Source: Sisyra terminalis (taxonomy: Eukaryota > Arthropoda > Insecta > Neuroptera > Sisyridae). Taken from it: a DNA stretch of 64,000 nt. Location of the stretch: NCBI GenBank assembly GCA_958496175.1, contig OY292277.1:9052001-9116000 (forward strand). Reading direction: 5' to 3'. A program made the position numbers and the translations under genes. Positions 1 through 12,312 of this stretch are shown here, one piece after another. The notes below the pieces were generated by a model. That model was not told the origin of the DNA. It did no database searches and saw nothing but the letters and a program-made list of their open reading frames with translations. How positions within the stretch are numbered: position 1 is the first letter of the stretch; the number at the start of each line of letters is the position of its first letter.

Positions 1-202
1 GTATGATATCCATAATAAATAAATTTAATTAATGTTTATAACACCAAATATGAACTTGATTTGGTGAAACTTGATTTAACCATGCATTAAAGCAGCATCA
101 GTACAATTACGAATTCATTTACTTTTATCAATTTTCATATTTTTTAAAATTTCACATATTTGATTGCATATATTTTTCTTGTTGTTGAAATATAATTAAC
201 AA

Positions 203-2161
203 AGAGAAATAGATAAAGTACAATTAACAAGTTCAATTGAAAGAAGTTACAATTGTAAAAATTAATATCATTTCATTAGAAAAAATAAAAAAATTTGAAT
301 AAATATTTGGGTCGGTAGACCCACGGGGATATTGTACCAACAGACCCACTGGGATATTCCCGGTATCCCGGTGGACAAGGAAGGTGCCCAAATAGTTTTA
401 GAATAATGATAATCAAGAAAACACTATAGAATACAAGAATATAAGTTCCAGATTTCCTTTTTCTTTAACGCAGGACTACGCAGCCGCCTTAGTCGAATTA
501 TTAAAGATGTACAATTATTAGAGCTTATAAAAATATATTATTATGTATTTCAAAGAATTATTGTATAAAAATTATTTTTAATGACAATTTCTTCAATTTC
601 TAAATTGTTTAATGAAATGTACCTATACATATTTTGAGTTGAAAAAAAATTAACTTCAATTTAGGGTGATTTTCTTTTTGGGTCTATTTTTTTTTGCTCC
701 CATGCCGAAATTTTGTTGGATATACTTCAAAAAAAATTCCCTGAAAGTTTGAGCTCTTAATATTAACATTAAGTATTCGCTCACAGCGTGTGAATATTTT
801 CCATTTAAAATACACGGAAACTTTGATTTTTTTTTAAATTTTTATAGCTCAGAGGCATTTTATGGTATCGCCTCGCTCAAAGTCGCGTTTTTTTTACAAT
901 TGTATGATCTACAAAAGTGCCTATTGCGGCAAAATCGTAATTTACACGGACGAGGTAGTACGGGTCACTAAACCCAAATTTTTCATAGATTTCTCGTTTT
1001 TCTCTCAGTAACTCATGAATTACAAGACCTACAGAAAAAATGTAAATAGAAAATTTATAGGAAATTTAATTTCCTACAAAAAAGTTCCAGAAAACTAAAT
1101 TGCTAAGATCAATATTTCTCGAGATATTGAACCTAGAATTTCTCTTACTATAAAATTTTTACGGATTATTGAGTAAAATTTAAGAAAATATTGATTTTTT
1201 ATTCCTTATTAAAAATTATTAAAAATAGGCACTTTTGTAGAGCATATAATTGTAAAAAAATCCCAACTTTAAGCGAGGCGATATCATAAAATGCCGCTGA
1301 ACTATAAAAATTTTAAAAAAAATCAAAGTTTACGTGTATTTTAAATGGAAAATATTCACACGCTTTGAACGGGTATTTAATATTAATATTAAGAGCTCAA
1401 ACTTTCAGGGAATTTTTTTTGAAGTATTTCCAACAAAATTTCGGTATGGGACCAAAAAAAAATAGTCCCAAAAAAAAATCACCCTAATCTTCTTCACCCT
1501 AATATTACTTTACCCAAAAAAATTAATAAGTGTCCATTAGCATGAAATATAGGAAAAAATCAGTTTTTATTTTTTTTCATAATGTTCCACCAAATCAAAA
1601 AATTTGAAAAAGTTACTGACTATAGAGGAGTACTGAAGACGTTTTTTGAGAAAATTTGGCGGTGGACACTTTTCAAAAACGCACTCAAACAATTAATTTT
1701 AATTCCATCTGAAAACAATAGAAAAATTATTTTTTCATGCCTTTTACTCCTACGAAGGAGAAAAAAAATTCGTAGATTATTAATTTTAAGTTTTACTACA
1801 AAAAAATTAAATGAAATCGAAAAATGTTTTTTTTCTCGAAATACTCGATAACCACTTGCAATAAAAAGCAGAAAAATTGGCAAATTTTTATTTATTTAGT
1901 ATCAAAACGATCCCCTGACTTTGAATCGAAAAAGCCGCGGAGGCACTTTTACCATACAAACCGGCCTATACCCTTTCGGTAAAAAAATTAAAATTGGAAA
2001 AAAATCTACAAATTATTCACTGGAAATGTAACCCACTCTAAATATTGAACTGGTCCACCGGGATACCGGGAATATACCAGTGGGCCTGCCAACAATTTTT
2101 ACAATTGTTACTTCTATTTATTTCAATTTAACTTGTTAATTGTACTTTATTTATTTCTCTG
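203..2161. mobile_element. Inverted-repeat (foldback/MITE-like) element with nested insertion
   Basis: The left arm (about 203-381) reappears reverse-complemented at about 2047-2161. Both arms hold an AT-rich outer part (tacaattaacaagtt-like) and a GC-rich inner part with direct repeats of the type gacccac.gggatatt and a ccggtatcccggtgga core. The left arm carries an extra stretch of about 60 bp. No transposase frame is visible between the arms; the 60-90 codon frames at 1582-1883 have no recognisable motif. The loop is interrupted by a separate palindromic element at 664-1484. I infer a non-autonomous DNA element. Exact ends and target duplication were not determined. Confidence 0.55.
664..1484. 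mobile_element. Palindromic TA-flanked element, family P1 (GGGTGATT ends), copy 1
   Basis: It starts GGGTGATTTT and ends AATCACCC. A TA dinucleotide lies on each side (662-663 and 1485-1486), as expected of a TA target duplication. The arms (about 664-925 and 1226-1484) are inverted copies joined by about 300 bp that do not pair. It carries the gagctcttaatatta module and the ctacaaaagtgcc / gcacttttgtag module. No coding capacity. Further, mostly one-armed copies lie at 36687, 50338 and 57366. TA flanks suggest Tc1/mariner-type mobilisation, but that is inference. Confidence 0.75.
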
Positions 2162-2165
2162 TGTT

Positions 2166-2451
2166 ATTTAAAAAAACTGAGATCTTATTTGTCTTTTCCA
2201 TGGCTTCATTTTTCAACTATCAAAATAAGAAAATATTTTTTTGCTTTTTTCGGTGGACCGACAAAAATGATAAACGATTCTCTTTAAACTTTCAATTAAG
2301 ATTTTCCCAAAAATATGACGTACTGTAATAATTTTCTTTTTCGCCGCGTCTACATCCCTTATTCTTGATTTTTCTCTCTACCATTTATTAAATTGATTTG
2401 AAACTATGGGAGAGAGAGGGAGAGAAAAAAACAAGCCTGGTCTACATCTTC

Positions 2452-2510
<59 letters not shown>

Positions 2511-3350
2511 GTATTTTCTTTTTTTTTTGCATTAGCATTAGCGCGCTAAAATTTCTCCATTTACTTGGGATGTTTAGATGAGACGTCGACGTCTGGCGCC
2601 GGCATCGCGACGCTGTCGCTCCCAAGCCTACGCATATCCACACAGTACGACGACCACGCTACACAGCACACACCCTTATTCAATATCATCCCCTTCAGCG
2701 AAAACAACTTATCGTAAAATTTCAAATAAAATGAAAAAAAAAAAATTTGTCAGAACTTTTGTCAAAGATTATAAGTTGTCTTGCGAGGACAAACACGAGC
2801 CAAAGCGACCGTACTTGACTGGAACTAAGGGATGTTAACAAGGGCGAAATAACTTGTCGATTGAATTCTTTTTGAATATATCGTTATTCAATCCGATTAT
2901 TTGAGGTATAACGATCTCTTTCATCAACAAAGCAAAATAATAATGGGACGAGCCAAAAGAAAAACACTATTGAAAGCTCACGAAAAATAAAGCACACTGG
3001 TGAATGAGAGCTTTTTTCTTTCTTTATTTTGTTTTTTTTTATTTTATTTTTTTTATTCTCTCGATCATCACGTCCAATTAAACGAGACGAGCCTCATAAA
3101 AAATTCGACTAGATCCAACGCGTCTCTAACCATTAAGCTCGTTTTCACTATACCCAAAATAATAACGATAAAAAAAAGAAACAAAAATCTTCAATTTTCC
3201 ATCCTATGTGGCATGTGCCTGAGGCCAACAAGCTTTTTTCGCCCGTAAATGTAGGACCAACGCGGCAATTGTGATAAAAGGAAAATTGGCAGTAGAGGAG
3301 TGTCATAGTTAACTACCTGTTTCAAAAGAAAAGCTTTTTTTTCCTCTAAA
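2166..3350. other. Single-copy block with an AT microsatellite; no gene seen
   Basis: This holds a GC-richer island (about 2570-2700, with gcgccggc and cgacgtctgg), an AT microsatellite and ordinary AT-rich sequence. Short frames on both strands (for example 2578-2838) show no domain, no splice context and no codon pattern I trust. It could be host intergenic or intronic DNA. No function can be assigned. Confidence 0.4.
2455..2507. repeat. (AT)n microsatellite
   Basis: An uninterrupted AT dinucleotide run of about 53 bp. The poly-isoleucine/tyrosine peptide read across it on the minus strand is an artefact of the run. Confidence 0.95.
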
Positions 3351-3384
3351 ATTTGATGCTTTTATGTAGTAGATGATAAAATTT

Positions 3385-3510
3385 AGATCTCAGCTTTTTT
3401 TAAATAAGAAGAAAACTTATTTATTGCATTTAAATTGAAAATATTATATTTTTTGTGATTCAAGAAGCCTGATGAAGTTACGATACGTAACGAAACGTAA
3501 TTTGAATATT
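3385..3510 (+). repeat. Repeat arm with CTGATGA-stem-GAAAC motif (family P7), single-arm copy
   Basis: Shares with the palindrome at 33121-33406 the string tttaaataagaaga and the motif at 3469-3498. That motif reads CTGATGA, then a 6-bp stem (3477-3482 with 3486-3491, perfect), then GAAACGT. Only one arm is present here. The same motif occurs in a different element at 12648-12681 on the minus strand. Confidence 0.5.
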
Positions 3511-5030
3511 AGAAAATATTAAATACTGCATTGCATGATTGGAATATCATTTTATATATTATCTTATTATTTTCCATCATACATTGTAAGATTGGAAAAC
3601 CGTCTTATATATTATCATAAACCAGGGGTTTCCAACGTTGACTCGGCTCCGATTCATCAAACAAAAATTTTCAATTTTGGCACCTTTTAGTTGTCGTATA
3701 AAAAATAGGGCACAAATATTGGTAATATAAGTGGAAAATCAAATTTATCATTTCCTTTTTTATCCATGGTTTAAAGGTACAGTGGTGAATCGACTCATTG
3801 GTGGGTTATGACCCACAGTTGGGGAAATGCTACCTTGGACTACTATATAAAATTTTTTTTCTCCCCTTTTTCTTAGAGGTGTGCTCTATTTGGTTAGCAA
3901 ATTATATTTTTGGGGTAATGATAACCAACTGCTTATCTATAGATATCAGCCATCTTGATCCTCTGAAAAAATATGCAATAGTCCAACAAATCATCCCTGC
4001 ACAAAATATCCCCGAATATATCACCAAGATAAAATATCCCTGACAATTGATTTTTCTTAGCGCAATTAAAGGTAGACAAAGGTGGACAAAAAAAAATAAT
4101 AATATTTTTTTAAGCTATCAATATCTCGAAAACTTAGCAAAAAATGATCACTAATTGCTCTTTCTTTTCGTTTTAATTAGTCAAAATTTATAAGAATCCA
4201 TATTCAAATCGTAGCATTGAAAAAAGCGTAGTTTTTTTTTGCTAAATATTCTGTTATTGGGATAATTTGTCAAGGTTTTCTTGTCTGCGGGATATTTTGT
4301 CCAGGGATATACTTTTTAAACTATTGTTAACCGTCGCTTTATAACTACTAAGGTCTTTAGAGACTTTAAGACTTATAAAAATCCGTAATCAAGAAATACG
4401 ATATACGAGCATCAAACCCAACACCTACAAGTTTTGGAGCGGTTACCTTGACCACTTGACCACCAGTTGACTTTTAGGGATATTTGGTCTGCAGATATTT
4501 TATCAGAGGATCTAATATGATAGATCCCCACCCATCGCTATACCAAATTTTTAGCTGATAGTAACATCCAATGATTGAATTCCAATAGGTAATTCAAATT
4601 TACTTCTTGACTTTTTTTTCATGGAACTCTCAAAAAATCAATCGTTAAAAATTTTCATAAACGACTTCCAAATCTTTCAAAAGCTTTATTTTCACTCTGG
4701 TAATTTTAAACAGGGAATCTTAAATGACTATAATTAGACCATCGTGATTAGAATCAAGAATAATGATAATTAATACAATAGATCATAGATTAACCTTTCA
4801 AAAATGGATTTTTTCATTCGTAAAAAGATCATGGAAAGTTTTTATTCAGTGATCATTTTTGAGGACAATTACTAATCTCAATTGCGTATAATAGTGGCTT
4901 CCAACGAAAGTGGTATCCTCCTTCTCCTCTTAGTAAGTGTTAAATTTTCGATAGGAAATTAACTTAACCAACTGTTATGGGAAATGAGAAAACGATTTTT
5001 TCTGTTAATTTAAATTTTTAACTGCTAAAT
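3511..5030. other. AT-rich block with weak repeat traces; no gene seen
   Basis: At 3624 a CAGGGGTTTCCAAC string, followed near 3800 by gtgggttatgacccaca, recalls worn hAT MITE ends, but no 8-bp duplication is visible. Around 3985-4045 and 4240-4315 there are inverted copies of an aaaatatccc-type motif that could be arms of a small foldback. The rest shows nothing recognisable. Confidence 0.3.
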
Positions 5031-5031
5031 G

Positions 5032-6243
5032 TATTGTGTATACAATATAAAGAATATATTGCGGTCCAATTTATGCAGGATAATTTAATATATTTGACAC
5101 AATATATTTGAAAATATTATATATATATAATAATAATATATAATAATTATTTGTATTTATTATTATTATATTAAACTAGCTGATCCCCGCGACTTCGTCT
5201 GCGTAACGTAAATAGATATGTTGGAAATAGATACAAAGCGTGGAAGGAAATTCGAATATATTATTTATTTTCAATAACAATAATTGATTTTCAAATTTTT
5301 CTAAATACCGGAGAAAAGTTGGTTTCGAAAATTTTATTTTTTTATTGATAATGAAATATATGACATAAAATTGCTCCCTTAATGTTAAATAATTGCTCCA
5401 AGTCACAATCATTGGTTCATAAAAATTAGATTTTAAAAAAGTTTGATTGTTGAAAAACAAAGAAAAACTAAAAACTGCCTCTTTGGTATTTGGTATAAGT
5501 ACCTACTACCTAAACTTTCATACTAATTAAGTGAAATGACGTTATTTAAAATGCTGTAGTTAAAGAGAAACTTATTTTTATTTAATTATTTATTTATTAA
5601 TTACACTTATTAAATTCAAAATTTCGATTGTTGATTAACTCTACAATTTCTCATACAAACTTAGTGACCCTTTTTACTCTTTTAGGGTAGAAATTTTCAA
5701 AAAAAAAGCCATTACGCTATTAACATCAACTATGTTTTTTGTATATATAAAGGTTTATGTTTCAAAGAGTTTCAAATTTTTTTAAATTTAAATTGAATTT
5801 ACTGTGCTTTTTATCAGTTCAACTAAAAATATTTTTACAGATTATTTTCTAACTTTAAATTACCTTTCCAATGGTATATAACGCACCTATCTAGTGTAAA
5901 AATTTATGTTTTCATCCCTAAGGAATACCTTCCCTTAATATATTTTTTTGAAATGATAAGTAGCCTATAGTATGTGGGGAATTGTGTTGTATCTTAATAC
6001 CAAATTTCATTAAATTCGGTTGTTCCGTTCTTTAGTTAAATCGGGACACACAGACAGACAGACAAAAATTTTAAAAATGTTAAATTTGGAATAAGGGCCT
6101 CTTGAAACAAATATTTACCCTAAAATTGGGTTCAAAATCGAAATGTACAGACAGACGTAAGAATTTTATATATTAGATATAGAAGATTATACTACATAAA
6201 TTGGACCGTAATATATTCTATATACTGTATACACAGTATAACT
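5032..6243. mobile_element. Inverted-repeat element interrupted by a Helitron
   Basis: About 45 bp at 5040-5090 (containing cggtccaatttatg) is repeated in inverted orientation at 6184-6238 (containing cataaattggaccg). Both sides carry a gtgtatac palindrome further out. Between them sits a Helitron-like element. Order of events: the inverted-repeat element came first and the Helitron entered its loop. No coding sequence belongs to the outer element. Confidence 0.6.
5176..6183 (-). mobile_element. Helitron-like non-autonomous element (family H1), copy 1
   Basis: Read on the minus strand, the 3' end is CTAG at 5179-5176, preceded by GGGGATCAG and followed by T. The 5' end is near 6183 (TCTATATCTAATATATAAA). 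Subterminal strings (cagacagac, ttcggttgttccgttc, ttgaacccaatttta) match the copies ending at 23724 and 51432. About 1 kb, with no Rep/helicase frame, so non-autonomous. The exact 5' base is uncertain because the flank is less regular than in the 23724 copy. Confidence 0.75.
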
Positions 6244-6244
6244 G

Positions 6245-7111
6245 TTCAAAGTCCTGTTTCTATGAGATAAAAAGCTCCATTCTTTGTTTCCAACCCCTTA
6301 ATTCATTTTTTAGTACTACGCCTCATTTTGTTAGTTTTTCATTCAATTTCAAATCAAGTATGTATGTCTCTTTAGCAAAGAAAGTGGATCCCAATTGCCG
6401 CATTGGCCATACAAATTCACTCACAGATGTTCCGTTTCAAACATTATAAAAAGCTCGATAATACGCCTCGTTCGCATTCTATTAAGCTCTTCGTTATATT
6501 TTTGTCGCTTTGTTTCGGCCAAATTGTTTTCAATGTCGGTTGTTTTGATCGTTACATGCGGCCAGTATTTCGCGTAAATGACACCCAACATCCACCGCAT
6601 TCCACTGAGCTTTTGTCGTGCCATAAGCTCGCCAAAATGCGCATCAAAAGAAACGAAATTTCATAACAAACTTAAAGCTTTTATTAGCTTTGAAAATTTT
6701 TGCTCGGTAATATTTGGTACGGAATTAGAATTAAAATTGAATGCGAGAGAGATAGAGAGAGCATAGACAAGGAGAAGATGAAAGCTCGGGCTTAAGTTAA
6801 ATAAGCCTTCTGTACAGCCGGCGGCTGTATCGTTGAATGATTGTTTTCGACCGCAATTACATCATCACTTGAAACAGAATATTATTCTGATTACAATATT
6901 AATAATAGCAGGGATAATAAGGTTAGCTGCTACCTAATAATAATTCACCCGTAGGCTATCGTCGTTTGCTAGACCCTCGTAAAGTTACGCAAACGAATTT
7001 ATTTGATTTTCGTTTATTTAATTCTTTGTGTATAACGACACAAATAAATATAAATACAAACCGCATAAATTATGAGAAAACTGTTGATATTTAAATTTAG
7101 TTTAAGCCCTT
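6245..7111. other. Single-copy block; no gene seen
   Basis: Overlapping short frames on both strands at 6395-6666 are slightly GC-richer than the surroundings but show no domain. An agagagatagagagag purine tract lies near 6745-6760. No feature supported. Confidence 0.3.
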
Positions 7112-7230
7112 GGAGTTCAATTGAATCTAGGTTAAGAACCACTGGTTTAAAGGAGCTAAAAGTTATATTAAATTTAACTTGTGGTTCCTTTAAACCAGTG
7201 GTTTTTAACCTGGATTCAATTGAAGCTCAG
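7112..7230. repeat. Long hairpin built from hAT-type ends
   Basis: Arms of about 43 bp (about 7112-7159 and 7181-7228) are near-perfect inverted copies around a 20-nt AT loop. Each arm contains the hAT-like end CAGTGGTT.TTAACCT and its flank CTTTAAAC. It reads as a second, inverted hAT MITE end placed next to the element at 7196. Confidence 0.7.
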
Positions 7231-7341
7231 GGGTTCGATGGACGTCAAGACATACTTCCACCTCATGTTTTAAGTTTAAAAAAAATCATTCATATGGAAA
7301 TTTGAGGAAGTCAGTACCTTCAACAAGATTAAGAACCACTG
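7196..7341. mobile_element. hAT MITE (146 bp) with 8-bp target duplication
   Basis: Starts CAGTGGTTTTTAACCT and ends AAGATTAAGAACCACTG, clear terminal inverted repeats of hAT type. It is flanked by CTTTAAAC (7188-7195) and CTTTAAAT (7342-7349), a 7/8 match of the 8-bp duplication hAT transposases make. No coding. A reverse-complement copy of its right end plus flank lies at about 9840-10075. Confidence 0.8.
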
Positions 7342-7480
7342 CTTTAAATTGTTTAAGTCAAAGACTATGTAGCCTTAATATATTCCCTCAAAGCTAAGTT
7401 TCCAAATAAAAACATTAAAAGATTTCAAGTCGGTGCCAAACTATCAAACTTACAACTAACGAAATTAAAGCATAGAAAGT
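7300..7480 (+). repeat. Segment duplicated in inverted orientation at 9840-10075
   Basis: Contains the right end of the hAT MITE and unique flank (gactatgtagccttaatatat, then caaacttacaactaac). The same string, reverse-complemented and about 10-15% diverged, is at about 9840-10075. The copied stretch crosses the MITE boundary, so it moved as a segment, not as a MITE. Confidence 0.65.
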
Positions 7481-7481
7481 A

Positions 7482-7920
7482 AACTGAGCCAAAAAAATTG
7501 ACTATTGTTTTTGAGAAGTATATCGAAAATATTGTTCAAGGTGACCAAAAGAAAATATCGGGAGGTTTGAGCCCATAATATTTATATTAAGAGGTCTATC
7601 ATTTTTAATTTCGATTTTTTATTTGTGCTTTTATTTTTGCGTCAATGCTGTCAAACTATCAAGGTAAAAAAATCATATGCACTTATATTTATAGAAAATT
7701 AAATTCCCTACAAAAAACGTCTTTGTAAAAAATGTTGCCAGAAACGCCGTTTCCGAATAATCAAGCTTCAGACATTGATTTAATTTTTAGATTTATCTTC
7801 TTTGTTTTGGAATTGTGTAACTAACGAACAAATAAATATATTGAAATGAACAATATAGATTCTTAAAGAAAATTTAATGCTCTACAAAAAAGGTTTTTTA
7901 ACGTTTTTATTGAAATTTTG
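7482..7920 (+). mobile_element. Palindromic element family P2 (GACTGGGCC ends), one-armed copy
   Basis: Starts ctgagccaaaaaaattgac and carries the P2 modules in order: tatatcgaaaatattgtt, tttgagccc.taatat, cgtcaatgctgtcaaa, cgaataatcaagctt and ctacaaaaaaggtt. The return arm is absent. Complete copies are at 55868-56832 and 61596-62540. No coding capacity. Confidence 0.7.
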
Positions 7921-9835
7921 TGATTAAGGACGATATATAGATTAGAAAGTATTTAAGTACTTACTAGCATCATTTTCACTATTTTGCACAGTCGAATCAT
8001 TATTAAACGTTTAACAACTATTATTTTTCTTATTTAGTAATGCTTTTTGGCGTGCCCGAAATTCACGAACACGTTCTGTTGAGCCTTTTGACGTCTTTAT
8101 TGCCTTGTTTTCTTTACTTTTTTTTGATAATCATGACAATAATTTATAATCATTTACGATAGACTTGAAAATTAATTTTATTAAAATAATGAAATGTTGA
8201 TGCTTACAATTATAATAAGCAATTTAACACGGGTGTTATTGGTCGCTATGAAAACCATTCTCAAGTAGCGTAGTACGCAGGCGCGTATAACCATAAGAAA
8301 TACTAATGTCTCCTACCTCATTCTCTCTCATGTTCAATCTTATAGATTATGTTTCTCTTTTTACTGTCGCTTTCCGTTTCCGTTTCATAAAATTTTAAGT
8401 CACAACGATACTAAAGAAGTTTTCACTTCAAAAACCTAAAAATGAACAAACAAATGACCAAAAAATTTTTTGAAAAATCAAAATTCGAGGGATTTACTTT
8501 AGGGGCTTAGGTAGAGAATATAAATGGGTATATTATGCATAAGAAAATTGTGCATATACATCAAGCTTGATAAATTGAATAGAATCACAGTTGGTAAATT
8601 TGTCAAAGCGGCTTTTCTTGACTTTCTACATAAGTTTGCTACTTATTCAAATAATTTCATCTTTGACATGTTTATTATTTCTGTTTTCCTCGTAAAGCTT
8701 GTGTAAAACTTTTAACAGAATTCCCTCGAAACGAATGAATCCTATTGGAACACATTTGCTCGTCTAAGTTCACAGATATACCATATGCATGTACCAACCA
8801 TTATATAGGTTCATGTAGTACAAATGATACCTTTTTCATTTAATTCCTCCCGAGAATTGCACAGGATGCATCCTACACCAAGTGCAAGTGCAAGTGCGCT
8901 TGTTATTTGATGCATACTCTTGTTAAAGAGATGCCAGAAACGAAGTCACATAAAACTTTTTGCCGTCTCCTTTTTTTTTTTTATTATGAATTTCATTAAA
9001 GGAAATCCTCGCGAAGAAAATTTCTCTTTAGTAATTAATAAAAAAAAAAAGCGGGGAAAGCTTTGGAAAGCCGGAGAAAAGGAGGAGACAGAAGAAAGCT
9101 GTCCATTCAAATAACGGTCTCCTCGTCCAACTCATTTTCTCCTGGCAATTTTTTTTCTGCTTACTTTCTTTAGAAAGTAGTAATAATTTTTTCCGTGGCA
9201 GCTGTTGGCGTTTTGAATTGAGAACCAGCACTTAACATCTTCATTTCATTCCCGTCACTTCCCGTCCGCTTGAATCATTAAAACTTTTGCAATTATTGCT
9301 GATAAAATGCATCGCATATAAAAATATCCACTGAAACTGGGTCTAAATAAGACCATTTTTATTCATATCGCTCAAGTAGACGGGAAAAAAAAATCTTATT
9401 TAATAGCAGTCTTATTCGATGAGGAATCATCTTTCCCGGGGTGAGATGGATGCATTTTATAAAGTGCATCCGTCAACGGGGGAACGGGTCACGAAGCGTG
9501 GGTGGTCTAGCATAGTGTAGATGCAATCGTTGGGGATAGTTTAATAAAATAATTTTGTTAAAATATTGAAACTTTTACAATGAGGAAATTGAATGTATTT
9601 GAAACGAAAAAAAAAAAGCGTTTCAAACTAGAGAAGCTTTTACATTTAATACGAAGCTCTTTTAACTTAATGGAATAACTTCGTTTAACATAACCAATAA
9701 TTCGTAATATATTGAGGAAATCCGGTACTTTATACGTTTGAATAATCGTTCGTTTTATATCAAACGTAAAGTTTAAATTTGTAATTGAATTCTCTAAACT
9801 CTTTTCCAACAAAACAACTAGACCGGGCGGAAAAA
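7921..9835. other. Single-copy block; no gene seen apart from one weak basic frame
   Basis: Ordinary AT-rich sequence with a small hairpin at about 9446-9472 (ggatgca / tgcatcc). Purine- or pyrimidine-rich stretches near 9000-9130 create overlapping lysine-rich frames with no family resemblance. No RNA gene or promoter could be supported. Confidence 0.3.
8011..8128 (-). pseudogene. Possible N-terminal fragment of a basic transposon protein
   Basis: The minus strand reads about 38 codons ending in TAA at 8013-8011, with a very basic stretch STERVREFRARQKALLNKK. Such arginine/lysine-rich segments occur near the start of several arthropod transposon proteins, but no specific family can be named. 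There is no in-frame ATG upstream before a stop. It may equally be chance. Confidence 0.2.
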
Positions 9836-9839
9836 AATC

Positions 9840-10075
9840 AATTGAAAAGCTCCAAATAAAGATATTAAAGTATAGTTATCTTTCTATGCTTTAATTTCGT
9901 AAATTGTAAGTTTGATAGCTTGGCATCGACTTGAAATCTTTAAACGTTTTTTTGTTTTGGGAACTTCGATGTAAGGGAATATATTAAGGCTACATAGTTC
10001 TTTTACTTAAACAATTTAAAACAGTGGTTCTTAATCTTTTTAAAAGTACTGACTCCCTCAAGTTTCCACAAGACT
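9840..10075 (-). repeat. Inverted copy of 7300-7480, including a hAT MITE end
   Basis: Reverse complement of the segment at 7300-7480. It includes CAGTGGTTCTTAATC at 10022, a hAT-type end that here lacks its partner end and has no flanking 8-bp duplication. It lies immediately before another P2 element. Confidence 0.65.
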
Positions 10076-10128
10076 GGAAAAATAAAATGTTTTTTTGAAC
10101 TCAACATAAGTTAATATCTATAAACAGT

Positions 10129-10525
10129 AGACTGGGCAAAAAAATCGACTATTTTTTTTTTTTGAAATTTTATTTGTTCATTAGTTACAAAATTCTAAAA
10201 TAAAGAAGATAAATCTAAAAATTATATCAATGTTCAAAGCTTGATTATTCGGAATCGGTGTGTCTGGCAAAAATTTTCACAGAGACCTTTTTTGTAGGGA
10301 ATTTAATTTTCTATAAAAATATGTGCAAATAAATGTTTTTTACCTTCATAGTTTGGCAGCATTGATGCAAAAATGAAAGCACAAATAAAAAATCGAAATT
10401 AAAGATGATAGACCTTTAAAAATTAATATTAAGGGCTAGAACCTTCCCGATAATTTTTATTGTCACCTTGAACAATATTTTCGATATACTTTTCAAAAAA
10501 AAATAGTTTTTTTTTGGCCCAGTTT
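10129..10525. mobile_element. Palindromic element family P2, internally deleted copy
   Basis: Left end tagactgggcaaaaaaatcg; right end ttttggcccagttta. The left subterminal part of a full element is missing, so the inside jumps from the terminal repeat to the ttagttacaaaattc module. The right arm (accttgaacaatattttcg, ataaaaaatcgaaatt) is full. About 400 bp against about 950 bp for complete copies. Confidence 0.7.
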
Positions 10526-12312
10526 AATAAATATAACACTTCAAAAGAAATAATACACCAGACTTGATTTTGCCTTCGTTAACAATGGAAAAGTGTATAA
10601 TTTAAAAAATCTTTGTTTAATAAATTAAATTTTCAATAGTTCCACAGACTTAATTAAGATTTCCAATCATAAAACCGAAAGACATTGTAAAAAAATAGCA
10701 TTTCCTTCGCAAATAATTAAAATAAAATAAAAAAGTTGTAAAAATCTCATCATAAATCTCCAACTAATAAATGGCAGGAAATTGAAACAAATTGAATTCC
10801 ACGAATGAGAAAATAGCTCGGTTTTTCCTCCACCACCGCCATTCCCTATTTTCGTTCCTTTATTTCCCGAAAGCTTCTCATTTCACTGCTCTCATTCCGG
10901 TTTTAATTACTATCGGATGTTTAGTTTGTAGCATTGTAATTATCTAATGATAACATAACGCAATTGTACAAATCCCTATCCACGATGCCTATCTCTTTCA
11001 ACCCCCCCCCCCCATCCACCCCCTTTTTCTTTCAATCTATTCCGCATCTATGAAATAACGAATTGCAATTAAATGCGATAAATTAATATGCCACGACTAA
11101 TAAATTATTGGTTTTAATTAAGAGTCACGAGGTGGTGAATTGGTTTATTATTAACACGACATTTACAACCCTTAAGTCTGCAAAGGGAAAGCTTGATTTA
11201 AAGTCGAGCTTTTTCTTATTTTTCAATTCGCTTCTTATCATTCACTTGCAGACGTGTTTTCGGTGGGGAAAAAAAAACTGCATTAAATTGGCGAATGGAA
11301 GTGAATTCGTTTGGATGTCTGAAAAATGAATTTGGAAGTGCAAACGGAATTGGGGTTGGCGAATGAATTGTTGTCGAGCTTTGTGCAATTTCTCTGACCC
11401 ACAAAATGCATTTCTAGTGCAAGAGAGAGAAGGACAACCAAGCCTTTGTTTCAGTTTAGTTATAGGTATCCACTTTTGACATTTTGACAAACAACAACGA
11501 CTCAAGAATGACAAATGAATGACGGCATATGTTTACGCATGACCAAAAAGTAACTGTGAAAATTCCTAGTGGATTATAGTATTAAAAAAAAAAAGACGCA
11601 TCAGCAAAATATGATGTTTTTAATTAGAAAAAATATGTTTTTATTTAATAATGTGACAGTTTCGAAATGATGATGAAAATTTTCTAATTTAAAAGCATTT
11701 CATCTATATTCACACGTCCGCTTTTCATCCCGCATTTGTAATGGAGATAAAAAGTTTTCCACCCTCACCCCACCCCCGCTACTTTTCGCACTGTTCGTTT
11801 CCGTCCCGCATTTTTGGGCGGGTGTAAATTATGATATTATGTGTTGATATAATTTTATTTAGTAACAAGGATAATTGCAATGGGATCGAGTTTTGATATG
11901 TTTTTAAAATTAAGTTTACCAGGCGAAGGGTGGTTAGGAATATTCTGTTGTCCAAAGGGATTTAATATGTTTAATTATTCGCGGAAATCAGGGGTATAAA
12001 AAAAAATTGAGGGAATGTGTGTGGAGAGAAAAAGGATATGTGCTTTTGATTTATGTGTTTGGAATTTTGCGAAAGTAATTTAGAAACTTTTTAATTTATC
12101 CCTATTGCAACGTGCCGCTATAGAAAAAAAATTGGTGATAAATTTCATATTGATCTAGACAACAAAAAGTAATTATGATTTTTTTTCCAATGTATTTTCA
12201 TAAGAGTCATTCCATATGAGGATAATCTTTGGGGTGCTAAAGCACCGTCTAAAGCATTACTTTAGATTATTACCCGGGAAGTATTGTTGTTTTGAAAAAC
12301 TGTTAATTGAAA
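10526..12312. other. Single-copy block; homeodomain-site-like AT motifs, no gene seen
   Basis: Contains a 12-C run (11002-11013) and several TAATTA/ATTA-rich strings around 10900-11120. That is compatible with conserved non-coding DNA, but cannot be shown from one sequence. Frames at 11108-11514 overlap on both strands and have no recognisable domain. Confidence 0.25.

Noticed and set aside
3624..3835. Possible worn hAT element (CAGGGGTTTCCAAC ... gtgggttatgacccaca)
   Set aside because: No matching terminal repeat pair and no 8-bp duplication could be found.
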